A stretch of 64,000 nt of DNA from Fomes fomentarius. Lineage: Eukaryota > Basidiomycota > Agaricomycetes > Polyporales > Polyporaceae. Numbering within the stretch: position 1 is the stretch's first letter; every line of letters starts with the position of its first letter. A program made the translations under genes and the position numbers. Below the pieces are notes generated by a model that was not told where the DNA came from, made no database searches, and was given only the letters and a program-made list of their open reading frames with translations. Below are positions 1-11,830 of the stretch, piece after piece. The stretch is taken from the NCBI GenBank assembly GCA_022606135.1, contig JABYQN010000004.1:124001-188000 (forward strand), given 5' to 3'.

Positions 1-680
1 AAAGGGAGAGTCAGCATGTGAAGGATCCATCGAGAGCCTGGTTTCACGGTAAGAGTACGAACCGAGCGAACCGACGACGCTGGAACCGCCGATAACGACA
101 ATCGGCTGGCTTGCGTACTTGCTCTTGCCGCCCTCGACCCATGGGGCCACGAATTGCGGGCCACCTTGGGCGTGGTAGAGACCGATGGCAGCGGTCGTGA
201 GCGCAAGCGGGATAGCCGCGCCCTGCTCGAATGAGATCTTCTCCGGAAGCTAGAGCAAAGTATTGATATCAGTCATCTCGTCCACTCCCGTGCGATCGCC
301 GCGGATCCAGGGTCGCGCTGCTACGTGGGAGTACCAACCTTCGCTGCGAGAGATGCGGCGACCACCGTGTACTGCTGGAACGTCGCCAGTTTGTTGTCGA
401 GGTAGCCCTCGTACAGCACGCGGTCGCCCTTCTTGAAGGTGGTTACGCCTTCGCCAACAGCCTCGACGGTTCCAGCGGCGTCGAGACCGAGGATGGCGGG
501 GTACTTTTCGACAAAGAGCCCGAACGCCTGGATCTTCCAGTCGACGGGGTTCAAGCCAGCGGCCTCGTTCTTGATGAGGAGCTCGCCCGCGCCGGGCTTC
601 GGGACATCGCTCGAGCTGACGGCGAACGAGCCTTGCTTCTCCTGGAGGAAGAGGGCCTTCTGCTGAGTGGGAGTCGACAT
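1..680 (-). CDS. MDR-family oxidoreductase, copy a (5' part, runs off left edge)
   Basis: NAD(P)H-dependent medium-chain dehydrogenase/reductase of the zinc-free enoyl-reductase/quinone-reductase-like type found widely in fungi. Seen: exons 339..680 (114 codons, ATG at 678-680) and 63..249, in phase; intron 250..338; a further intron opens at 62 and is not closed inside the window. The N-terminal GroES-like part shows the NPVDWKIQAFG and LGLDAAGTVEAVG blocks and GDRV; the second exon carries the start of the Rossmann fold, VVIGGSSVVGS. Copies b, c and d have an extra intron after the GDK block that is absent here. The third to fifth exons, with the rest of the cofactor domain, lie outside. 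The substrate cannot be told from sequence. A TATA box lies about 115 nt upstream. Family call is firm; the specific reaction is unknown. Confidence 0.85.
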
Positions 681-795
681 GGTGATTTGCGAAGCGATGC
701 GAAAATGGTGGGTGTTGGATGGCGAGAGGAAGGAGGTGAGGCGTGAAGATATACTGCGAGATGAAGGGATGACGACAGATGCCGCGAGTGCGCAC

Positions 796-803
796 TTTAT
801 ATA
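796..803 (-). promoter_or_regulatory. TATA box of MDR copy a
   Basis: TATATAAA on the minus strand, about 115 nt before the ATG at 680. The other three copies have a TATA box at a similar distance. Confidence 0.5.
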
Positions 804-1489
804 CGCATCCCATGCATTATGGCGGCAACGTGCACCAGCTTACTCAGTGAGCATACTAGAAGAAGGGCGACATCTCAGATGCGCGTATGCTATCAAGTGG
901 TTTCGCAAGGGGATGCTCAGCTTGGACCTCCCACCGTTAATTGCAGTGGCAGCGCCGTAGGGGGTCTCAGGCCGTGATGAGTTCAGATGAGGTATACGTG
1001 AGTAAGCATGCTACCATATATCAGCGCTGTACCTCCTGGAATTGCGTCTCTACGGCTGTGCATTGGTAAGTGAGAAGACACAGTCGTGCGCTTAAGTCTG
1101 TGCCGCGGCACCGCGTCATGACGGCGTGAAGGTGGTAGTACTGAACGTCTTGGGCAGTGCCTGGTGAGTTATCAAAGCTAAGACATTCGATTTGTCAGGA
1201 AGACACAGGACCAGATAGAAGCTGCTCGAAGGTCAGTTGTAGCATCCGATGTCACCCTGAGTGGCAACAGAAACCTCGTCAACCAACGCAAACCACTATG
1301 CGTAACAAGTAAATGGGATAATTTGAAGCCTCATACTACGGTCTCGTAGGCATCTGAGAGCCTTTGAATAAGGCTGGTTTTCGTCAAACCAGTTGCAAGA
1401 CGTCCCGGCATGCAAAGGCACGCCGCTGTCATCTTGAACAGATTACGAAGTCGGACGACTTGGTGGGAATATCAAAGGCATACCAATAG
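804..1489. other. Intergenic, no gene seen
   Basis: Between the promoter of MDR copy a and the 3' end of the HET gene. Only short open frames occur, with no recognisable domain or repeat. Confidence 0.5.
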
Positions 1490-4186
1490 TCATCGCCGAA
1501 TTGCTAGCACCGCATGAACAAATACTGGACCAACATGGGTCATACCGAGGAGCACCAGCTGATCCAAGTTCCATTCAATCTCTTCCTCGCCGTATCGAAG
1601 GGTCCTTCCTTCCTGCATTGTCAAGGGCGTTGACCTTTCTGAGGCTGCGAAGAAGGTTGTTCGGCCACTCACCATCATTTCCTTGACATGCTTGGCAATG
1701 TGAGAGGCAAATTCGAGTCTAGGAGGTAGAACGATCTTCCGACCCGGTCCCTTTCGAAAGCAGTCTACAACTGCGGAATTTTGACGCCACATTCCTTCGT
1801 TCCCATTGATCTACAATCACGGTTTGTTAATGTATGTAACCTGAGCTTGCCATAGTATGTTCGGCAAGTACTAAGCATCGCAGACTGACCATGATTTCTA
1901 GTACCGTTTTCGGCCCCATATTGACACACAAGCAAATATGATCGGACGGTTCTAGCGGCGATGTAAACATGTCATGGGCAAGGCAGTCGTCGTAGCGTCG
2001 GTCGAGGGCATCTTGTAGGCTGATACATCCAAACCGATGAGGGGGGCCGGAAGGTGTCGAAAACCAGTCCAACTTCAGTCCGGTTACACTCGAGCTGAAA
2101 TCCCGGAAGGTCGTCTGTCCTCGATATGATATGAAGGAAGTATTTCGTGAGCTGCACGGACAGAGAGCTCTTCAAGTAGCATGCTACTTACGGTTCTGTG
2201 TGGTAGGTCAAGGATGTGAAATTGTCCCGATATATATTCGAACCGCTCTTGATCATTCATATGTTGTGAGTAGGGGGCGGCGATCACGGACGTGTTCGCG
2301 ATGCGCTCGGAGACGTCCACGATCTTTGACAGCCACAAGCCAGCCGTAGTCGAGCGAGCGTCGAGAATGATTGGGGCGGCTCGGTAGTCTACCAATTTGA
2401 CAAGAGACTGGTGGTTCACGTCGACCGACAGATGGTACACTCTGGGCAAAGCATCTCCCGGGCTTGGTGCGTAGGATAACGTCAACTGCAGCTCCATGCC
2501 ATCCTTCCACTCCGACAGCTTAGGATCTACTTCGGCACGGAAGCACCTGCTCCGGGCATAGTCAGACCCCAAAGTGTCCCACGCATGGACATGCTCGGGA
2601 TTCACACAGCTTTTGCACTCGTGTTCAGGCACGTCCTCCAAACGGTTCGCCTCTGACGGAGGCAGCAGTTCCGAATCGATCGGAGAGGTTAGCCTCACAT
2701 GCACTGCAAACGACCAAGGCCCATCGTCGCACATGTAGGCGTAGCAGATCCTCGCGCGATACGAGCCTGATCGACCAACGACTGAAAGAACGTATGTTGG
2801 CCACCAAGTTCCGCTGTCTTCGCACGAAAGGTGCGCAGTGAATCCCAGCTGTGCAAGGCGGCTGTTGCACCATCCAGAGAGAGCAATAGTATAGAGGGTG
2901 ACTCCATCATTAGAAGAGGGCCCGGGCCCTGATGTAGTGTGGACGTGCGGAGTGGGCGTTGGTTCTGGCCGATACACAATATCGACGTCGGCGATAGAGA
3001 CGCCAAGGTGCTGGATAGCAGACGGTAGAGCGGACATGACGTGGGTGGTGTGGTGGTCGTGAGTTGTTATGATGTCGAGATCCCAGTGCACCGGACTCAT
3101 GCTATCATGAAATACGGTTAGACCGACAGCGTACACACGACGATTGAATGTTCTCTTGAGCACCAAGCAGACTAGGTATCCGTCTGGATCCTTGCATGCC
3201 AGAACGGCGAGGAGTACGAGGGGTCCGAACGAAATGAGAGGGAACGTTGCTCGCAGACCTGAAGACATGATGATGTATGGGGAAGGTCGGATGGGTACGC
3301 CTATATGACGCTCTAGTTCCGAGGGAGGTATAGACGTTATTTCGCCTGATGAGATGAAGAACTTCGGTGAGGGGGCCAGGAGTGTGTCGGGCCGAACAGG
3401 TCGTGAGTACTCGTCGAGGTCGTAACGTCCAAAGCGCTTCCAGACAAAGATGCTTTGGTCGGGAATATGCTTCAGGATTTCTTCCTGGAGGCGAATAAAA
3501 GCCCCTTCGCCTTCTCCATATATGATTGGAATATGCAATCCGAAGATACCCATCAAGCAATAAGCTACATCCTCCTCCTTGGTGGTCGATCGAGGGGCTG
3601 CCCAAGACATCCGCCGTGCAACACTGACGGATCCCAACGGCCGCACGTGAGCGAGTATGTCCTCGTCTACTCCGGTGATCTCCTGGATGAGATATGAAAG
3701 GCTCGACTTCGTACCTAGCGAGGACCATCGAGAGGACATGAAGGTAACGTGCACTGGCGCTATGAGCTCCTGGAGCGTCCACCCTCGCGTGTACCATCGG
3801 CTCTTACGAAAGCTCGAATCGGGGAGGTAAGGATTCTCGTCTCCGTCGACGTCGTGCAGAAACGCGTAGCAGATCGCGGACTGGCCGTACCATGTGTACA
3901 TCGAGTTGATCGCTTCGGAGAGCTCCACATGGTTCGTCTTGTCAATGCAGCACGAGTCGATCCAGATGAAGTCGTAGCCATCCTGGGCTGCGACTGCGCA
4001 CGCCATGCGGATCTTGCTGGATACGTGCTGCAGGACATCGGCTGCAACCCGTGTCTGGATTTCTTGGAGGTCTTGAAACGTCTGTTCCCCCTCGGCAGAC
4101 CAAACATGGGAAAGGATAGCATATCGCACTTGACGAGGATCGTTGACCCACTGGAAGAACCCGGTCCGAGTACTGAGGAGTCGCAT
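1490..4186 (-). CDS. HET-domain (heterokaryon incompatibility-like) protein
   Basis: HET-domain proteins act in fungal non-self recognition and programmed cell death, although many paralogs have no known role. Seen: a 665-codon first exon 2192..4186 starting MRLLSTRTGFFQWV, with the three HET blocks YAILSHVW (22-29), YDFIWIDSCCIDKTN (71-85) and WYTRGWTLQELIAP (131-144). A strong GTAAGT donor at 2191 ends this exon. Joining to 1890..2114 and 1490..1810 keeps the frame and gives about 846 aa; introns are 77 and 79 nt. If the donor is ignored the frame runs on to a stop at 2084 (700 aa), so the two 3' exons are inferred. The ~180-residue tail has no domain I recognise. The start follows the usual MRLL... 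opening of this family. An isolated gene with no partner such as NACHT or a prion-like motif. Confidence 0.85.
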
Positions 4187-5218
4187 AGGCTATCCCCTGC
4201 TGCTCAGGAACCTTCAACGACAAAACACGAGGCTAAGACAAGGGGCCACGTACTATTTGCCCGTACGTGATTGCGAATGTACGGATGAGATGATCTTGGG
4301 GTAGCAGGGTAGAATGATAGCCAATGGAGTGAGAGTGTGCTGAGGAGGAAGAGGGGGTGAGGAAGAGGTGAGGAAGAGGTCAAGTAAGGTAAATTCGAAG
4401 AGGCAACAGCAGTCTACTTGATGAGGCTGAGCAAAGCAGTACTACCTGTCAATTGCAACTTCCATTGACACTGTCCGATTGTGGTTGTCCTGGCTGTACA
4501 TGTCCCGTTCCCACGCGGCGCTACTAGTAGATCGCACAGGTCTGTCTCTCTTGCTCTTGCTCGCCTGCCCAGCCTTGCCGTTGGAACTCCCACTCCTTGC
4601 GACGAGCCTGTTCATGTGCTTCCTCACGTCGGACTGCATGCGTCACGCAAACTTGTTTCCAACAGTGTTTCTGGCTTGCCGCCTGTTTATACTTGCTGCC
4701 TCATCGTAGTGGTCTAGTCAAGGGATCCGGAGGGCGCTGAAAGCGCTCCATATGTATGTTTGCACTGAGCCAAAGAGATCGGACCACTGGCAGCTTGGTG
4801 CCGGGAATCACACTGTCTTCAAAGTGTTTGAAATGCAAGTCGACTCGGATCATCCAAACTACACGAGCAATGCAAGGCATCATCATGGCATCGACCAACA
4901 CGGTACACTGCGGGGTATGGTGCTCGGAGGCTACTACTATGGAAACTACTAATGACTAATGCCAATCGCGGGATGCCACAGGGAGGAGATGCAAAGGTAT
5001 GACGCCATGGGCGTAAGTACAACAATGTCCAAAGGCATGGAACGAGGCTAGCTAACTCGTATAGATACAGATATATAGTGGTGGTGGTATTGGTCCGTCT
5101 CCCCATGATCCAAGTCGTCATCAGTCAAGAAGTAGGTAAGCTAGGCCTAGGGCCCGATTTGTAGAAAATGCGTCCGAGCCGCACCAGGGGTATGTATGAG
5201 GGATCTCCTCATCTGCTT
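4187..5218. other. Intergenic, no gene seen
   Basis: Upstream of the HET gene and downstream of the sHsp-like gene. Short open frames on both strands show no domain, codon pattern or splice structure that I would defend. Confidence 0.45.
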
Positions 5219-6426
5219 TCATGAGCGTGCGTAGATGAGCGGCGGGGGAAAGTCGCGATCGAGATTCCCGCGCCGCCGGACGTTGATCTTCAGCTGACCG
5301 TTTGCTTCGAAGACCGCGCGCACGGACATCATGTCCACGTCTCCAGGCGAGAACATGACCTCCCACTCGTAATGCGCTACAAAGACGAAGAAAACGTACA
5401 ACGTGAGTAATCGATCGACGTACCGCGTTTCCCCAAGTCCGATTCCAAATTCCACAGCTCACGACCAGAACCGCCCAAGGACTCGAGACGACCAAGAGCG
5501 CGACCAGGAGTGTGTGTGGGGGGGAGGGGGGGGACGAGGTGGATATACGACGCTAAAAGACACTCACAGTCATCTTCACGATGCCACAGGTCTGCTACAA
5601 CCGCGAGCCGTGCGCCCTTCTTCGCGGACACGGTCACCATCTCCGGCGCAAGTCCTTCAGGTAGACAGACAGCAAGCGTGTGCTGCGCCGAGGTCGAGTG
5701 CAGCCGCATGGGCGGTGTCCGGGCTGGCGACGGCGCGCGTCGCGCGTGTGCGATAGGCGATTCCGGGATGAACGCCGACGGGTGCGGGGCTGGGGGCGCA
5801 AGGCCATTTACGTTCACAGATGAGTGGAGGAGGGTGTGCAGACTCGAAGACGCGGAGGGAAGGGAGGAAAGTACCGGGCTGAGGAGCGAGCTGGTGCTGG
5901 CGCATGCTGGAGGAGACGGGAGAAGGGAAGCAGACATAGCGGGAGAAGCTGACGAGCTGGATGCTGGGGAGGCGATCGGCGGCGGGGGCATCGCGCTCTT
6001 GAGGTTCATTGCGCTGTTCGAGCGTGGGATGGGCGTCGAGAACGTAGCGGACGGCATGGTGAGTGAAGAAGGAGGGAAGGACGCAGCAGCAGGATCGTCG
6101 CGGGAATTTATGCGCTGGGGAGCGCAGGGCTCGAGGGTGTCTCCGGAAGATATGGGGGCAAGCGGGGAGAGCACCGACAGCGAAACGACCCGTGCCGTCC
6201 GCGCGTAGGCATGCGCATGCGAATGAATGTGCGCTTCCGCTTGTCCTTGGGAGCGAGCGTGCAAGTGCAGTGCCAGCTGCTGCTGAGAGAGTCCCTGTGT
6301 TTCACTGGTAGATTCGACGAGCCCGAGGAGTTGCGATCCACTCTGCCCACTCGGGTGGCCTAGTGAGGAAGGGTGCTGGGTGGAGAGGAAAGGAGGACCG
6401 GCGTTAGGACTGACAAAGGCGGACAT
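5219..6426 (-). CDS. Small heat-shock (alpha-crystallin)-like protein with S/P-rich N-terminus
   Basis: Probable Hsp20/alpha-crystallin-fold protein, i.e. an ATP-independent holdase-type chaperone or p23-like scaffold. Seen: first exon 5568..6426 (ATG at 6424-6426) and last exon 5219..5376, joined in phase, about 338 aa. The C-terminal ~75 residues have the beta-sandwich pattern VTVSAKKGARLAVVAD ... HYEWEVMF ... MSVRAVFEANGQLKINV; the last piece matches the family's A..NGvL.I.V signature. The first ~250 residues are low-complexity Ser/Pro/Ala with a short His-rich stretch, far longer than in ordinary 150-230 aa sHsps. An alternative model uses an extra exon 5424..~5485 between two shorter introns; phase allows both. 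The joined version keeps the chaperone fold continuous, so I prefer it. Confidence 0.65.
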
Positions 6427-9188
6427 GTTAATGATGTTTGAGCGCAGCCCAAGGCCTGCAAAGGGACGCCACAGGAGGCCTGCAGAAGGATGACGTCGGA
6501 ACGTGTTCTCTGCGATGCTTTCTGCTGGGAAACATGAGTAGGGTCCTCAGAGGTGCGCGATGATGAGGTAATCCAAACATAAGATTAGCGATGGCATCCG
6601 AGTGTCTGCGACATACCGGACGCACGCGGCGACAGCTCGTGGCTCGTGGCCCATGGCCCGTGGGCCAGTGATTCAATAGTTCGTGTGGCGCAAATCGGGC
6701 GTACTCACCGTCGGCGTCGTGAGGCTGCACTGGTCGGCGCATGGGTGGAAGACGACCGAGTGCAGAAATCGCCGAATGGCTAGTCCCGCCACAGGTAGTC
6801 ATATCGTTTGGTGCGTTTCTCGACGGAGTAGAGACATCAGCCTCGTGGCAGATCGGCGTCGTGATAAGATCCTGTGAGAGCATATCGAGGCATGGAAGAG
6901 TACTGCTTGCTCGTAATGCGAAGGGATGACTACCAGATGTCGTCACAGAGACAGCACGCGGACGTACGTGTCCGGATACTCGGCGCGAGCAAGGGATGAG
7001 CGACATGGGGCTAGGAGGGCGAAGGTGCGAAGGTGGTTTCGGGTGAAGGGTTCGGAGGTCCACAGTCCGGGGCTAAGCGAAATGAGCTGGATAGGGAGAG
7101 AAAAGAGGTGCTTCCAGAGCACACAGGCTGCGGGCGAGTGTACGGCCAAGCGTATGTGGGCAAGCGCAGCGGAGGAGTGACGAGAGCAAGGCAGCAACTA
7201 CCAGAGCGCGGGAGCGAGGAACAGGGTCAGAAGAGGCTGACTTGTGGAGCATTCGCCCATGCGAGGGTGCGCGTCGGCTGACATGGAACCAATCGTCCAA
7301 GTCGCGTTCCTCCCGAGGCAAAGGTATGTGCCAGAATTGCGATCGTGACCAGCGCGAGGTATATCAATGTCCGAGTTCGAGCCGCACGCTCCCTGCGAGG
7401 CGCGTATGATCCCCACTCATGGGAGATGTTCGTAGACGTTTTTGGACAAAATAAAGCGTCCAGGTAGTGGGATTGGCCTACCTGCAGGTACCCCACAAGC
7501 TTCCGAGATCGGCTTGTCGATCGCACTGAGCGAGAGGGAGGCATTGTGTCGATTATGTCCGTGAACTTGTCTGCACAGCTGCTTCTGACCTATTAGAACT
7601 GCCTGAGCGACGTATTCGTCGGACTTGCACAACCGTGACGACCCTGTCGCTAAGAGGCTTGCTAAAAGGGGAACGAGCGATCAGTCCAAACCATGTTTAC
7701 TCGCGGATGCTAACCGGCTGGGATACAATGTTCTTCATCGGCGGGCCACCGTATACAGTCCCCACGACCCGAAAAAAACGCTCCACTTCCTGAAAACTAA
7801 GGAGCGGAGAAGGCCATGTCCGCAGGTGCGCATGTCGTGACTGACATAAACGTGAGAGCTATTACTCCGCAGCGTGTATGTGACGGACTCAGAGTAGGCG
7901 CCGGATGGATACATAGATGAGAGGTGACTTTGGTTGGGCAAGCGTCCGTCCAAGGCACGATGCAAAGGATGTCCTTCGGAGGAAGAATCGACCCTGAAGT
8001 TAGGAAATAGAAGTCTCATTCATAGATAAGCCACACTTGAACAATTGTAGTAGGTACGCACCGAGCTTAGACTCGAGGTAGTTTCAAGTTAAACCAGCCT
8101 AGACTGGCAAGGTCCCCGGCCTCGATGCTGAATGTGGGGAAACAATGGTAGCAATAGGGATTGAAGAAAAGGCAAAAAAAAATTCACACCCTGTTGTCAA
8201 GTCGGGAGTTGAGCTACCCTAAGCGAGATATCACCGTCAAAAGGGGGCGATCAGCGTTGCCCTCCCTCTTTTGAGCGCTTCTTGCCAAGCCGCAGCACTT
8301 ATTACACACCTTCGGGCGTCGAACCGGTGCCGTATAGCAGTCGCGTTACCACGCACGAGAACATCCTCCATCAGGCGCAAACTTTGGGGTACCGGTGGTA
8401 TGTGCAGTAACCAGTTCCAGTGCTGCGCGCCGCTCGTCGTTCCTGAGCTCAATTCAGGCTCCGAGCCGCTCTGTCACTGGCAGACTCACCACCGTACGAC
8501 GACACATATGCGAAGCGATGATCCGGACACGCTGAGCATAACCGTGATGACCGTACCTGGTTCATGGAGACCGCGTTGCCAATATTTGAATGGTAGCCTG
8601 TAGGCAATGCAGTTGAACTCCCTTGCGCGCGTGGTTCCTCGGTGCGGTTGCGCGATCGCCTGGGCTAAGTATGGTAGATACGGGGGTCAGCGTAACCATA
8701 GTAAGGGCTGGTGAGGCCAGAGGAATCCATGGCAGTGTTCAATGATCAGTGTTGAACGTTCAGACTCGACCGAGATCTAGAGCGCATTGTATACAATTGA
8801 CAGGAGGATGAACTTCGCAGAGGCAGTGGAGTCGATCATAAGCGCAGAATGTACACCATCTATAGAATCGGACGTCTGCGCAGTACTTCGCTGAAATGCA
8901 TCAAAAGAAGGTTTCTGTGTTTGTATTCGCGCGAGCACGCTGTATGTATTGTGCTAGCTCGCAACAGCAGCTTCCGACGCAGAAACGCACGTACGGTCCG
9001 AAGAAGGGGTGCAAACCTTGGTCGTTCGGACGTTCAAATTTGAAAGCTCCCTCCTCTATGTTCTGTCGGTGATTGCATGCATGTTCCGAATGCGCAGCTT
9101 CGCACCCTCGCAGAGCAGGTCTAGATTCCAGGCCTAGTACGGAGCCGTGAAGAGGGTCGTCTCGCGTGAGTAGCCGGCGAAAGTGTAT
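6427..9188. other. Gene-poor region, no supported gene
   Basis: Upstream of the sHsp-like gene. A 211-codon minus-strand open frame at 6428-7063 ends just before the sHsp start and is probably leader or chance: it is Arg/His/Pro-rich without domain signal. The rest holds only short frames. No tRNA or repeat was seen. Confidence 0.4.
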
Positions 9189-9196
9189 CATAGGGC
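9189..9196. repeat. Target-site duplication, left copy
   Basis: TCATAGGG directly abuts the left terminal inverted repeat of the hAT-like element. The identical 8-mer follows the right end at 10664-10671. Confidence 0.9.
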
Positions 9197-10663
9197 AGTG
9201 TTGTGCGGGTCGACCGCGGGTCAACGTTGACTAATGTCGTCTTGTTGACTAGTCAACGGGTGGCAAAAGTCAAGGAGTCGACCGTTGACTATTCCCTGCT
9301 TTTCCCGCGGTCACCAGGTTTGATTAGCGCTGTGAATACGCAGTATGATTGGCTGACGACCAAATGCGAACACGTTCAATCGTGATTGCGGCCCGGCGCG
9401 TATCGTCGCAATGCACAACGCGCATCCTCATGCCGCCATTTCTCCTTTGTCCTTCTTCATCGATCTCTACAGGCCCCTATATCATGTACAAAGTAGCTTT
9501 AGAATGAGATGCCACTACCATGTTGTACACCAAGGATAACCAGCCCACAGCTACTCAGCCTGGTATCGACAACACTTATCAAGGACTCTGATTGAATACT
9601 GGCCGTACGACTTCTATCATCATCTGGAGCATTGCAAGAACTCCCAAGCAGGGGTGGATGGGAACCATAAGTGTAAATTCGGGTGCATTCTGTGCTTCGA
9701 TACCTGCATGCTTTAAAAGAGAAGCAAAATCGGCTTCGTGGAGTTGTCCATGAAAGACGTGAGATTGAGGAGGCTTGTAAGTATTGTGATTTGTGCTGAT
9801 CTTCACCAATGGACGTGCTACAATATCAGTATGGGCCCTTCCAGAGAGAACACCGATCTCCTCTCGCTGGCTACTGGTGCATGGGGACTCATCTGTGTGA
9901 CCATCCCAATTGGCAACGCACAGAACTCTCGCAGTGAGCAGGAGAGGATAAAACTGTCAAGTGATCCCCTCGCCGCCACACAGGCAAAGGGTAATTCAAA
10001 TTAATGGTAAGTCTGCCATTCCATTCACATCCCTGATGTCTGACACGACTACAGCTCATGGTCCGACTACAACCTTCAAGTCAAAGTGATGGTCTGTTTG
10101 GTGCCTCCGACCCATCGAGTCTCCCTCCTCTTGCCACTTGTAAATCTGTGAAGCATCGCAAATTCTATGCAGGGTTGGAGGCACTCACACATTGTATCAA
10201 TACAGACTGAGTGCCGACATGGCTGCCCTCAAAAACTCTTTCTCTCGAGCAACTCTTTGTTTTCTCGAACACATTTTGGATTGAGTGGGACAATCGGTAT
10301 GGCAACTAACACATTAGAAGAGGAGCTGGAGATATGCAACCGTGTCCTCGATATGGATGGGGATTGAGAAGAGGATGGTGACGATAGAGAGCGGGTGCAG
10401 GGAGAGCGGGTGTAGGATGACCACACTGATGCGATTCTAAGCAGTTGAATATTTATGTTTTAGGAGAAATCGGCGCCCACAACGAGCTGTCACTGTATGT
10501 AGTATATAAAACTACGCCCAGCTACGCCCATAGTGCCTATGACGCCGGCTCGACAGCAGCGTGAGAATAGTCGGGAATAGTCGACCGTTGACTTTGTCGA
10601 CTAGTCGACAAGTCGATTGGCCTGTCGTCTGTGTCGTCTAGTCAACCAACCCGCACAACACTG
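9197..10663. mobile_element. Non-autonomous hAT-like DNA transposon, 1,467 bp
   Basis: The ends are inverted repeats: both read CAGTGTTGTGCGGGT inwards (15 of 15 identical), followed by subterminal inverted blocks rich in GTTGACTAGTCAAC and GTCGACCGTTGACTATTCCC-like motifs within about 110 bp of each end. It is flanked by a perfect 8-bp direct repeat, TCATAGGG. The 8-bp target duplication and CAGTG... ends are the hallmark of the hAT superfamily. The interior has only short open frames (for example 9579-9809 minus, 9738-10004 plus) with no transposase motif, so it would need a transposase supplied in trans. The clean duplication and ends suggest a fairly recent insertion. Confidence 0.88.
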
Positions 10664-10671
10664 TCATAGGG
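10664..10671. repeat. Target-site duplication, right copy
   Basis: TCATAGGG, identical to 9189-9196 and directly next to the right terminal repeat. Confidence 0.9.
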
Positions 10672-11428
10672 TGCGGATTTACGGGCCTACGAACCTGATG
10701 GATGACGTCGAATGCCGTGGTCCGTCTCGGTGCGTATCCGGCAGGGGAGGTCCAGAGTCGTGTTCATGCATACAAGCGGGTCGACTCACTTACCTTCAAT
10801 CGTCCAACGACGTCGTCGACGATCTAGACTCGCACTGTTCGTGGAGTCCTCAATCGAGAAGGTCGAGTAAGCACATAGTTCCGAATCTCGGTTCCCCAGT
10901 CGTCATCATTCTCCGCTAAGAGCAGTCCATGCCCGAAAGAGCAGAGCAGGCGCGGGCATACCTATCATGCCATCATGAGTCATAATGTGACAGGCGCCGG
11001 CGAGATTCATCTTCACGCACTGACGGCAACATTCTATTATAAATGAATAACGTACGAAGCGTTACGAGTCTACCAGACCAGAGGAATGCCTCGGCATTAA
11101 CAACTACACTGTCCGCGGCTACACACCTCAAGGACTCCGTGTCTATAAGAACTACAAGTACGAACAGTGCCGTCACGCGGGCAACTGCACGAGACACTGG
11201 TCACCAAGTTTCATTGAGGAAGTGCCAGAGGCGGGGAAGAACGATGAAGCTAAGTAGCACGTTCCATGAAGCCGTCACTACTCTGAGTCTGAAGACAAAC
11301 GGACGGTTCCCAGCCGAATGAACCCGAAACGGAGTCCTTCCGCACCATATTTCAATAGCCCCCGGGCATCAGGTGTCAGGGCGGACTGGTGCTCCCCGTC
11401 AGAACCGCTACAGTGCAATGATAGCGAA
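10672..11428. other. Intergenic, no gene seen
   Basis: Short open frames only. No domain or repeat recognised. Confidence 0.4.
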
Positions 11429-11830
11429 GATGCTACTAGTAGATCTCGGGATCCACCAGCAGAGTAACTTTGCCCCGAGATGCAGATACGAAACAGTGGT
11501 CCGGTGGCTCTCCAGTCAAAATCGTGAGTACATGGGCTTACGATGTTCCGGGCGAGATAGCCACCTACTCTATACGTTGATGTCTAGATCTCACGATCCA
11601 CTGCAGGTAAGTCACGCGGGCAGCCTCAGACTTGCGTCAGGATATGACACAGTGGTCCGGTGGTTCGTAGTCAACCTCGTGAGTACTTACTAGGTTCACA
11701 GTGTCGATGGCCAAGTCGCGAGATGGACGCTTACAACGTCTAGATTTCGCGATCCACCATTCGGGTCGCAGCATCATTGCGTCGACATACGACATAGTCC
11801 CTGGTTTCAGCTCCAGACTCGCTGTCCACA
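11429..11830. repeat. Degenerate tandem repeat, ~152-bp unit, nearly 3 copies
   Basis: Two landmarks recur at a regular spacing: a CTAGATCTC..GATCCAC-like block at about 11,438, 11,583 and 11,737, and an AGTGGTCCGGTGG block followed by AGTCAA..TCGTGAGTAC at about 11,495 and 11,651. The period is roughly 150-156 bp and the copies are strongly diverged. No coding frame runs through it. Confidence 0.55.

Noticed and set aside
6428..7063. A 211-aa protein on the minus strand
   Set aside because: Arg/Pro/His-rich with no domain, ends two bases before the sHsp-like start, and looks like GC-rich chance or leader sequence.
9579..10004. Transposase remnant inside the hAT-like element
   Set aside because: The frames there show no hAT catalytic or dimerisation motif.
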